Source: Prevotellaceae bacterium UBA6858
GTDB taxonomy: Bacteria; Bacteroidota; Bacteroidia; Bacteroidales; Bacteroidaceae
Assembly (NCBI GenBank): GCA_002451695.1
Contig: DKDC01000021.1
Span: 54,973-82,385, forward strand
DNA: 27,413 nucleotides
Reading direction: 5' to 3'
Notes under the pieces: model-generated
Databases searched by the model: none
The model's input: only the letters and a program-made list of their open reading frames with translations
Told to the model about the DNA's origin: nothing
Translations under genes and position numbers: made by a program
In this document: positions 22,611 to 27,413 of the stretch, piece by piece
Numbering within the stretch: the stretch's first letter is position 1
How the letters are laid out: every line of letters begins with the position of its first letter

Positions 22611-23731
22611 AGGAGATTCTGAAAATCAAAGTCTCATTGGACGAGCGCACTGTCGGCACTTTGCAGATGACACCTGAAAGAGACCGTTGTGTGTTCGAGT
22701 ACGATAAGGAGTGGCTTGCAACCGGATTCTCGATCTCCCCATGGGAACTGCCTCTCCAGACCGGCCTTATATACTCAAAGGAAAACAGCTTCGGTGGCGG
22801 ATTTGCCACATTCGAGGACAGTATGCCGGATGGCTATGGCCTTTACCTGCTCGACAGGATGCTCCGTCGTGAAGGAAGTTCGTTGGGCGAGTTGTCTCCT
22901 CTTCAAAGATTGTCATTGGTAGGCGGTTCCGGGATGGGAGCACTCTGCTATAAGCCAGAAGCGTCCAAAGGACATATCGCCGCCATCACGGACAGCGACT
23001 TTGACGAACTCCAGCGCAAGGCTCTTGATGTACTCTCTGAAAAAAGTGATGCCGATGCGTCTTTCCTGTACTACAACAGCCGCAATTCGGGAGGAGCGAG
23101 GCCCAAGGCTGTGTACAAGGCTGCTGACGGCTCGGACTGGATTGTGAAGTTCAGGCATGTCTACGACCCATCAGACATCGGTCGGATTGAATTCCAATAC
23201 ATGAGAACGGCGCAGAAATGTGGAATTGACATCCCGGAAATCCGCCTTTTCGATGATCGCTACTTTTCAATCAAAAGGTTCGACATAAAGGAAGGCCGGC
23301 GCATACACACGCTCACGGCGGCAGCCCTTCTGCGGTCTGATTTCCGCACTCAAAGCATAGACTACATAAATCTTCTTGCCCTGACCGGTTATCTTACCCA
23401 AGACCCGATACAGGTGGAACAGATATTCCGCAGGATGGTATTCAATGTGGTATGTGCCAACAAGGACGATCACTCCAAGAACTTCAGTTTCCTCTGCGAA
23501 GACGGCAAATGGTCACTTGCCCCCGCATACGACATCACTTACTCCCCGGATGGCACCAGAGGCGAACATGCGACATCGGTCAAATATTCGGGCAATCCAA
23601 GCCTTGAAGACATCATTTCCGCCGGCACAGGCATCCGCATAAGCCGGAAACGCTGCATTGAAATCATTGAAGAAATCGAATCCGTCTGCAAAGCGGAACT
23701 TGATGTTGATAAGATAGTCAACCTGAAATGA
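22607..23731 (+). CDS. hipA: HipA-family serine/threonine kinase toxin
   Basis: A 374-residue protein kinase-like toxin. The N-subdomain (VSLDERTVGTLQMTPERDRCVFEYD, then ISPWELPLQ at 43-51) is present, so this is a full HipA and not the HipT half of a HipBST system. Key features are the GGSGMGAL loop (106-113), the Gly-rich loop NSGGARPKA whose Ser161 corresponds by position to E. coli Ser150, an ATP-binding lysine in WIVKFR, the catalytic motif NKDDHSKN (285-292) and the metal-binding APAYD (Asp309). E. coli HipA phosphorylates glutamyl-tRNA synthetase and triggers growth arrest; targets differ between families, so this target is unknown. It is shorter than E. coli HipA (about 440 aa) but has every catalytic element. 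By eye hipBA is more G+C rich than the adjacent rloAB, suggesting a separate acquisition. Confidence 0.92.
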   Translation: MKEILKIKVSLDERTVGTLQMTPERDRCVFEYDKEWLATGFSISPWELPLQTGLIYSKENSFGGGFATFEDSMPDGYGLYLLDRMLRREGSSLGELSPLQRLSLVGGSGMGALCYKPEASKGHIAAITDSDFDELQRKALDVLSEKSDADASFLYYNSRNSGGARPKAVYKAADGSDWIVKFRHVYDPSDIGRIEFQYMRTAQKCGIDIPEIRLFDDRYFSIKRFDIKEGRRIHTLTAAALLRSDFRTQSIDYINLLALTGYLTQDPIQVEQIFRRMVFNVVCANKDDHSKNFSFLCEDGKWSLAPAYDITYSPDGTRGEHATSVKYSGNPSLEDIISAGTGIRISRKRCIEIIEEIESVCKAELDVDKIVNLK

Positions 23732-23774
23732 TGGCATACTTCCTTACAAGTCCAGCTCGACTCGCATTCTGACC

Positions 23775-23858
23775 TTATCTTCTTCTTTTGGTCAGCCCCT
23801 TTCTATTCTTGTGAAGTCCGTCTTTTTTACGGGCTTCCTCTTCTCCTGTCATATCCAT
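23775..23858 (-). CDS. Candidate tiny basic protein (27 aa)
   Basis: The minus-strand frame starts ATG at 23858 and reads MDMTGEEEARKK, then DGLHKNRKGLTKRRR, ending TAA at 23775, convergent with hipA. It has an acidic patch followed by a strongly basic tail, a non-random charge layout. The open frame extends upstream without an ATG (ILIRQAESRCSTP) towards a TACCTTTG -7 box at 23905-23912, so the true start could be further up. The frame is below normal annotation length. Function unknown. A small RNA or chance frame remains possible. Confidence 0.4.
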   Translation of the reverse strand: MDMTGEEEARKKDGLHKNRKGLTKRRR

Positions 23859-23904
23859 AGGCGTGCTGCACCGGCTTTCGGCCTGCCTGATAAGAATTGT
23901 GTCG

Positions 23905-23912
23905 CAAAGGTA
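23905..23912 (-). promoter_or_regulatory. Minus-strand -7 box in the mobile-element gap
   Basis: Reads TACCTTTG on the minus strand, an exact TAnnTTTG match followed by CGAC. It would drive leftward transcription over the 27-codon frame. No partner -33 box was identified. Confidence 0.35.
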
Positions 23913-24111
23913 CCTGTCATGCCGTTCTTGTCTGCAAGGTCATAGTCTTACGATTCTTTGCCAAAATCTCCACCGCTGTGGGGCAGCAGTTGTATTTTGC
24001 CCTAAACCTTGCATACAGAGCCATGACACCTTTTGAGGCGACATAATTCAATCAAGCCCGAAAGTAGAAAAGGCTACATGAGGGAAAAGTAAAACTTAAA
24101 TAACTGCGATT

Positions 24112-24405
24112 ATGGCAAATTATGCGACTAACATCTTCTACGCAAGTACGGAGAACGAGAAAGACCTTGATAAGGTGGAGAAATTTTTGGATGACACCTT
24201 TGGCGACTGTTACTTAGACAGAGGTGAAGATTACATAGAGGGGGAGTTTTCCTCGAAGTGGGATTATCCTGAAAAGGAGATAAACGTGATGATTTCTCTT
24301 TTGGAGGACAAAGACATAATCTACATCCGAGTGCTGACACACGAACTATGTAACGAGTATGTAAATTTCCAAGTGTTCTCAAACGGAGAATGGTCATACA
24401 GATAA
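24112..24405 (+). CDS. Small acidic hypothetical protein of the mobile segment
   Basis: A 97-residue soluble acidic protein. It begins MANYATNIFYASTENEKDLDKVEKFLDD and ends with ...VNFQVFSNGEWSYR. The strand-helix-strand pattern (FYAST, a charged helix, then YIEGEFSSKWDYP and DIIYIRVLTHE) suggests a small alpha/beta fold, loosely like YubB-type ferredoxin-like proteins of plasmids, but I cannot confirm a family. It is the first of four consecutive small + strand genes (24112-25253) typical of conjugative-element cargo. The start is a clear ATG in A/T-rich context; no promoter is recognised. No function assigned. Confidence 0.65.
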   Translation: MANYATNIFYASTENEKDLDKVEKFLDDTFGDCYLDRGEDYIEGEFSSKWDYPEKEINVMISLLEDKDIIYIRVLTHELCNEYVNFQVFSNGEWSYR

Positions 24406-24425
24406 CCCTAAAAATCAATCGGACT

Positions 24426-24605
24426 ATGTTTTACAAGGAAGAACAGGCAACAGATATTATCGGGTGTCTTTGCACTTTACTGAACCCCTATGGTGGATAT
24501 ACGGATGGCGAAGTGGTTGGCGATTACGGCTATGAGATAGTGGTAAGGTTCACCAACTGCAAGGAGGTGGTAGAATACCGTGATGAAGTGCTAATCTATG
24601 ACTAA
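24426..24605 (+). CDS. Very small hypothetical protein (59 aa)
   Basis: It starts at ATG 24426, 20 nt after the preceding stop. A longer start at 24390 would overlap the previous gene and adds an unlikely N-terminus. The protein reads MFYKEEQATDIIGC with a GGYTDGEVVGDYGYEIVVRF core. It looks like a compact alpha/beta unit with many acidic residues. Its TAA stop overlaps the next ATG by one base (TAATG), which implies translational coupling and supports it being a real gene. No family recognised. Confidence 0.6.
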   Translation: MFYKEEQATDIIGCLCTLLNPYGGYTDGEVVGDYGYEIVVRFTNCKEVVEYRDEVLIYD

Positions 24606-24955
24606 TGGAGGATTGCTTTATGATGACACCAATAGCAACAAGGTTTGTGGATTGGGATATTCCCGAACTTTCAACCCTGCGAGACTGCAAGGTCTATAAA
24701 TTGAGAGAGCAACTCAATGAGGGTACGCCAATGAGCCGACAGCAGAAGAATTGGCTGACGAGCAGCGTGAACAGCAATGTTTATTTCAAAAGGTCTGTTC
24801 CGCTTATGGGCTATCGTTTTGACTTCTCGGATATACTGAAACGCTTTTTTGTCAAGCAATATGGGCATATTGCCGAATACTATGCTGTGGACAAGACCGC
24901 TTTACGGACATTCCTTTGCGGTCGGATTGATGAAATGATTGAGATAACAGATTAA
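24605..24955 (+). CDS. Hypothetical protein of the mobile segment (116 aa)
   Basis: A 116-residue soluble protein. The ATG at 24605 shares its A with the preceding stop; internal starts at 24620 and 24623 (MMTPIATRF) are alternatives. The sequence has STLRDCKVYKLREQLNEGTPMSRQQKNWLTSSV, a helical segment, then KRSVPLMGYRFDFSDILKRFFVKQYGHIAEYYAVDK, rich in aromatic and basic residues. This combination is familiar from small genes of Bacteroides conjugative elements, but I cannot give a family name or function. It lies 10 nt upstream of the LPD28-like gene, so the four genes probably form one transcription unit. Confidence 0.68.
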   Translation: MEDCFMMTPIATRFVDWDIPELSTLRDCKVYKLREQLNEGTPMSRQQKNWLTSSVNSNVYFKRSVPLMGYRFDFSDILKRFFVKQYGHIAEYYAVDKTALRTFLCGRIDEMIEITD

Positions 24956-24965
24956 AAGAAAGATT

Positions 24966-25253
24966 ATGCTGTACGATTACAGAAAAGAAAGCAAAATGCC
25001 TATGCTTCTGACATTGGCGAATGGCAAGACCATTGAGGGCGAATTTATTGATTTGCGGATTGCCACCGAAACCTTGCCCAAGGGTAAACTGTGGTATCAC
25101 ATCCGACATACGGACGATGATTGGAGTGAACCAGCCTCTCTGAAAAACGGCTGTGTAGTGGTCAATTTCTGTGGCACACTCATTTGTGACCCTATCATTG
25201 ATTTCCCTTGTGGCGAGGAACTGGAGATAAAAGAATGGTCATACCTGAACTGA
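24966..25253 (+). CDS. LPD28-like domain protein of a conjugative element
   Basis: A 95-residue protein. The core, with LPKGKLWYHIRHTDDDWSEP followed by VVVNFCGTLICD and a final ELEIKEWSYLN, matches my memory of the large polyvalent protein associated domain 28 (LPD28). That domain occurs fused in phage and ICE polyvalent proteins or as a stand-alone gene next to ssb and antirestriction genes in Bacteroides-type ICEs. LPD domains have no proven biochemical role; they travel with DNA injected during conjugation or infection. It is the last of four small genes, followed by three hairpins (25272-25370) and a long gap before ssb. Confidence 0.65.
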   Translation: MLYDYRKESKMPMLLTLANGKTIEGEFIDLRIATETLPKGKLWYHIRHTDDDWSEPASLKNGCVVVNFCGTLICDPIIDFPCGEELEIKEWSYLN

Positions 25254-25271
25254 ACGACATCTGGCAAAATG

Positions 25272-25370
25272 GCAATGTGGGGCAATGCTCCACATTGCTG
25301 TGTCCACGCCATTTGGAAATACATATTCCAATGGCATCAACTTTTATAATTGGGGCTTGCAAGGCAAGCC
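25272..25370. other. Three closely spaced hairpins after the LPD28-like gene
   Basis: GCAATGTGG/CCACATTGC (25272-25298) is perfect with a 9-nt loop. GCCATTTGGAA/TTCCAATGGC (25308-25334) has one bulge. GGCTTGC-AAG-GCAAGCC (25354-25370) is perfect. None has a T-run, so they are not simple terminators. They may form a structured RNA 3' end or protein-binding sites. Confidence 0.5.
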
Positions 25371-25401
25371 GTTCTTCCTCTTATATATTCATCTTTGACT
25401 G

Positions 25402-25575
25402 TCAAGTCTCCTTTTGTATATATGGCATTTCATATTTCGCAATGGCAACCGGGCTGCTTTGTTCAACGAGCACCGGACTTCTTGCCATTGTATTCTTTGC
25501 CTTGATTTCTCCGGTTCTGTCGGTAATGTAGAAGCGGCTATTCTGATGCTGGTTTCCGCGATCGTCGTGTGCCAT
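25402..25575 (-). CDS. Candidate small protein (57 aa) in the LPD28-ssb gap
   Basis: The minus-strand frame from ATG 25575 to TGA 25402. It begins MAHDDRGNQHQNSRFYITD, continues RTGEIKAKNTMARSPVLVEQ and ends KYEMPYIQKET. The polar N-terminus, a FYITDRTGEIKAK segment and balanced codon use look more protein-like than the + strand frames opposite. A 30-codon frame (25538-25630, MTLHNPRYFAMEGIAGEQ...) overlaps its start, with two shorter frames further upstream (25644-25688 and 25708-25791). All lie below the TAACTTTG box at 25843-25850. The family is unknown to me. Alternative: non-coding transcript. Confidence 0.4.
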   Translation of the reverse strand: MAHDDRGNQHQNSRFYITDRTGEIKAKNTMARSPVLVEQSSPVAIAKYEMPYIQKET

Positions 25576-25842
25576 TCTGTTCTCCGGCTATCCCTTCCAT
25601 AGCAAAGTACCTTGGGTTGTGCAGCGTCATAACGGATTCAGTATTACGGCATCCACGTTGAGAGGACATACTGGATTCCTCGCTTCATCACTCTGCTCCT
25701 TTTGGATTTACAGCCGAAATGTGCCTGGAACTTTATGTCTGCGGGCGGATGCAGTCCTGTGTCCGCGAACCTCGCTCACTTGTTTATTCATCAATCCATA
25801 TCGTTACAGCTTTTGGTCGAGTTGTTCCTCATTTTTCCGTTG

Positions 25843-25850
25843 CAAAGTTA
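25843..25850 (-). promoter_or_regulatory. Minus-strand -7 box upstream of the tiny-frame chain
   Basis: Reads TAACTTTG on the minus strand, followed by CAAC. It is an exact TAnnTTTG match and resembles the box at 23905-23912 (TACCTTTGCGAC). A -33 box is not evident. Confidence 0.35.
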
Positions 25851-26051
25851 GTATGCAGCCGGGGACGGCTTGAAAGCCTTGGCCAATGGCGTAGCCTCAC
25901 AAATCTTCCTTTATCGGGCCGGAGGTTTTGACGGCTTACGCTGACAAAAATAAAGAGTATTTGATTGCTAACCTTGTCGCAACCCAGTAACTGCACTCAC
26001 TTATATAGGCAGCGTAAAAATAATTTAATCAACAACTTAAAGCATTGTAAC

Positions 26052-26432
26052 ATGAAACAGATTGAGAACAATTTCGCAGTATCAGGATTCGTAGGTAAGG
26101 ACGCAGAAATCCGTCAGTTCGCAAACGCAAGCGTGGCGCGCTTCTCATTGGCAGTAAGCCGTCAGGAGAAGAGCGGCGAGGAAACGAAACGTGTGTCCGC
26201 TTTCATTAACGTGGAAGCCTGGCGCAACAACGCCAACACCGATTCGCTTGCCCAAATCACCAAGGGTGCCCTGCTCACAGTGGAGGGCTACTTCAAACCC
26301 GAAGAATGGATTGACAAGGATGGCGTGAAACACAGCCTCATCGTCATGGTCGCAAACAAGTTCTACCAGACACCCGACAAGGAGGAAACTCCTGAAGATC
26401 CGGAAAAGAAAGCGAAAAAAGGCAAGAAATAA
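26052..26432 (+). CDS. ssb: Single-stranded DNA-binding protein (mobile-element type)
   Basis: A 126-residue SSB. The OB-fold signatures are NNFAVSGFVGKDAEIRQFANASVARFSLAVSRQ, the RVSAFINVEAW strand, and GALLTVEGYFKPEEW. The family-typical acidic tail ending DDDIPF is missing; the protein ends in a lysine-rich tail (DPEKKAKKGKK). Short SSBs of this kind are typical of Bacteroides conjugative elements, where they protect transferred single strands. The start is ATG 26052; the open frame extends upstream to 25965 but has no SSB homology there. It is followed by a hairpin terminator at 26451-26481. Confidence 0.92.
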   Translation: MKQIENNFAVSGFVGKDAEIRQFANASVARFSLAVSRQEKSGEETKRVSAFINVEAWRNNANTDSLAQITKGALLTVEGYFKPEEWIDKDGVKHSLIVMVANKFYQTPDKEETPEDPEKKAKKGKK

Positions 26433-26450
26433 CTCCTGCCTCGTTCCGAC

Positions 26451-26481
26451 AAACAAAGCGGCTTCGGTCGCTTTTGTTTTT
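26451..26481 (+). terminator. ssb terminator
   Basis: AACAAAGCG pairs with CGCTTTTGTT (one bulge) around GCTTCGGT, followed by TTTT. It starts 19 nt after the ssb stop. Confidence 0.7.
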
Positions 26482-26804
26482 GCTCGTATGTTTACCTGTT
26501 ATACATCTATGGGTTGCCCATTATAAGTTTTCACCCATCCCGTAAACGGCTTCTTCTACTTTTCTTCGAGAGACTTGCTTGGCTGCGCAATGTTGCACGT
26601 TGCTCCTCTTTCGCAAGACACTCTGCCGAAATCGCCCGATACAAAAAGATTTGCCAACCGCTCCAAGACTTTGTTCTCTCCCGGTAGGCAAAACATTTTG
26701 TTGTTTATCGGGCTTACAGAAGAAACTCGTTTACTGCCCGCCCTTTGACTGGGTTGATATTTTCGACAATAGGGAGAATTAAATACTGACTTTTATGTCC
26801 CTCG

Positions 26805-26828
26805 CTATGCCAGGAACGACTGGCATAG
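26805..26828. other. Perfect 9-bp hairpin inside the ssb-AbiEii gap
   Basis: CTATGCCAG and CTGGCATAG are exact reverse complements around GAACGA. There is no adjacent T-run on either strand. It could be a protein-binding site, part of a small RNA downstream of the 34-codon minus-strand frame, or a nick-region hairpin; the sequence alone does not decide. Confidence 0.45.
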
Positions 26829-26850
26829 GCTGCATTTTGTTGGTTGAATC

Positions 26851-26955
26851 TTACCTGTCCCGTTGGAAGTCGCTTTTGCTCCAGCCTCCGAATATCACTT
26901 TCAAGATTTTGATGAACACCCACAATCCCAATACTGTAATGATTACTTCTCCCAT
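26851..26955 (-). CDS. Candidate single-span membrane miniprotein (34 aa)
   Basis: The minus-strand frame from ATG 26955 to TAA 26851. MGEVIITVLGLWVFIKILK is followed by VIFGGWSKSDFQRDR. One hydrophobic helix (about residues 3-25) with a charged C-terminal tail follows the layout of bacterial membrane miniproteins, with positive residues on the expected side. A TATCTTTA -7-like box lies 30 nt upstream (26985-26992). An overlapping 69-codon frame starting with GTG (26714-26923) is an alternative reading. Function unknown. Confidence 0.45.
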   Translation of the reverse strand: MGEVIITVLGLWVFIKILKVIFGGWSKSDFQRDR

Positions 26956-26984
26956 ATCATTGATTTATTTCTTGTTACAACTTG

Positions 26985-26992
26985 TAAAGATA
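26985..26992 (-). promoter_or_regulatory. Possible promoter of the 34-aa membrane miniprotein
   Basis: Reads TATCTTTA on the minus strand, seven of eight positions of TAnnTTTG-type including the TA and TTT. A TTTA lies 18 nt further upstream as a -33 candidate. Expected leader about 23 nt. Confidence 0.35.
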
Positions 26993-27050
26993 CGAAAAAA
27001 AATCGCAACATAAACGAATGCATAATGTTAGATATCAGTACGATATATGG

Positions 27051-27413
27051 TTATTTTAGTTTCTTCCAATATGGTTCTAGCTTGGTTTGCAGGAAACCTA
27101 TGACTTCAGGAAAAGTCAGTTCTTGTTGAAGTTTAAGTTTCTTGGCAAACGAGTTCCATCGTGTGTTTAAGTCCGTATTGTTAGCAAAATCATGACTGAA
27201 TACAATATGATTGTCCGTATAGGCAGTCTGGCGATTTTCAAAAGTGGCGTTAATGGCCTCGCTTAAAATCTCACTGTCATATTTTCCTCCGTGTAAAATA
27301 GTGTATAGGTCGTAAAAATCTTTCATCCTGCTGTTGGCTTCCGCTCTTACAATCACAGTTTGGAACTTTTCGGCGATTACGGTTTCTAATGAATATGCCA
27401 AAATGTTAGTTGC
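27051..27413 (-). CDS. AbiEii/AbiGii-family nucleotidyltransferase toxin, C-terminal part (cut by window edge)
   Basis: The minus-strand frame enters from beyond 27413 and stops at 27051. The visible 120 residues contain LAYSLETVIAEKFQTVIVRAEANSRMKDFYDLYTIL, the hallmark C-terminal block of AbiEii/AbiGii (DUF1814) proteins, in which the E-K and R-x-KD-x-YD motifs are conserved. In AbiE systems this type IV toxin is a nucleotidyltransferase (the homologue MenT blocks tRNA acceptor ends), neutralised by the AbiEi repressor encoded just upstream. The catalytic GS-x10-DxD motif and the antitoxin gene would lie to the right of the window. The visible part is intact with a normal tail. Confidence 0.85.
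   Translation of the reverse strand, partial: ATNILAYSLETVIAEKFQTVIVRAEANSRMKDFYDLYTILHGGKYDSEILSEAINATFENRQTAYTDNHIVFSHDFANNTDLNTRWNSFAKKLKLQQELTFPEVIGFLQTKLEPYWKKLK

Larger units (their letters stand above)
23732..24111. other. Gap between hipA and small mobile-element genes
   Basis: 380 nt without a + strand gene. On the minus strand there is a TACCTTTG box at 23905-23912 and a 27-codon frame at 23775-23858. Within that frame GAAGTCCGT (23813-23821) can pair with ACGGGCTTC (23829-23837) around a T-rich loop. The 200 nt before 24112 show no clear promoter. Confidence 0.45.
25254..26051. other. 800-nt gap between the LPD28-like gene and ssb
   Basis: No + strand gene is credible: the open frames at 25208-25531, 25414-25602 and 25619-25873 are Cys/Ser/Phe-rich shadows. 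The left part has three hairpins (25272-25370). On the minus strand there is a TAACTTTG box at 25843-25850 and below it a chain of tiny frames, the longest at 25402-25575. The last 200 nt before ssb should contain the ssb promoter; TAACCTTG at 25969-25976 is the nearest -7-like match. Confidence 0.5.
26433..27050. other. Gap between ssb and the AbiEii-like gene
   Basis: About 620 nt. It contains the ssb terminator, a perfect 9-bp hairpin at 26805-26828, and on the minus strand a TATCTTTA box (26985-26992) upstream of a 34-codon membrane-protein-like frame (26851-26955). The + strand frames 26579-26782 and 26795-27129 are unsupported. Several overlapping minus-strand frames between 26540 and 26923 are open, so reading-frame evidence there is weak. 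Confidence 0.45.

Noticed and set aside
26714..26923. 69-codon minus-strand frame with GTG start, and other overlapping minus-strand frames to about 26540
   Set aside because: Several frames are open at once here, so none can be preferred without conservation data; the 34-aa ATG frame was kept because of its membrane-helix pattern and promoter box.
1..27413. CRISPR array, rRNA or intact insertion sequence
   Set aside because: No regularly spaced direct repeats, no rRNA-like sequence and no transposase reading frame are seen in the window.

Overview
The window looks like a chromosomal segment of a Bacteroidales bacterium (phylum Bacteroidota). The evidence is the set of lineage-typical envelope proteins (a Porin_10-type barrel, a CarboxypepD_reg/DUF5686 barrel protein, a DUF4923-type protein, a golvesin/FN3 'xanthan lyase'-type amidase) and the promoters, which carry the Bacteroidota -7 box TAnnTTTG and mostly lack Shine-Dalgarno sequences. 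I cannot name a genus.

Region 1 (1-18316) is core chromosome, with every gene on the + strand. A tight five-gene run holds glnS, a TPR protein, nth, a secreted Amidase_3-like protein and a small unknown protein. It is followed by guaA, a putative porin, a LolA-like / trxB / DUF4923-like operon, a myo-inositol-phosphate synthase and a large DUF5686 outer-membrane protein. guaA, ino1 and the DUF5686 gene end in clear hairpin terminators. Two intergenic spaces (about 7.65-7.80 kb and 18.50-18.66 kb) carry copies of the same ~140-bp non-coding element, and a reverse-oriented partial copy lies at the left edge.

Region 2 (18317-23731) is an accessory, defence-like block. It has a GIY-YIG/DUF4357 gene broken by a one-base frameshift, a two-gene RloA/RloB (AbiL-like) ATPase plus TOPRIM-type system whose RloB is also broken by a one-base frameshift in an A7 tract, and an intact hipBA toxin-antitoxin pair with a well-formed promoter and a palindrome over the hipB start codon.

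Region 3 (23732-27413) resembles the cargo or maintenance part of a Bacteroides-type integrative conjugative element. It has four small + strand genes (one LPD28-like), an ssb gene, and the 3' part of an AbiEii/AbiGii nucleotidyltransferase toxin gene cut by the window edge. Its three long gaps look empty by ordinary criteria, yet each carries a minus-strand TAnnTTTG-like box followed by very short minus-strand reading frames. These are candidate tiny genes or small RNAs.

The strongest leads are: the two frameshifts, both restorable by one base and both in accessory genes; the ~140-bp dispersed element; the amidase with a golvesin-like domain inserted between its zinc-ligand motifs; and the minus-strand small-ORF modules in the mobile segment. 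All family assignments come from reading motifs by eye; no database search was run.
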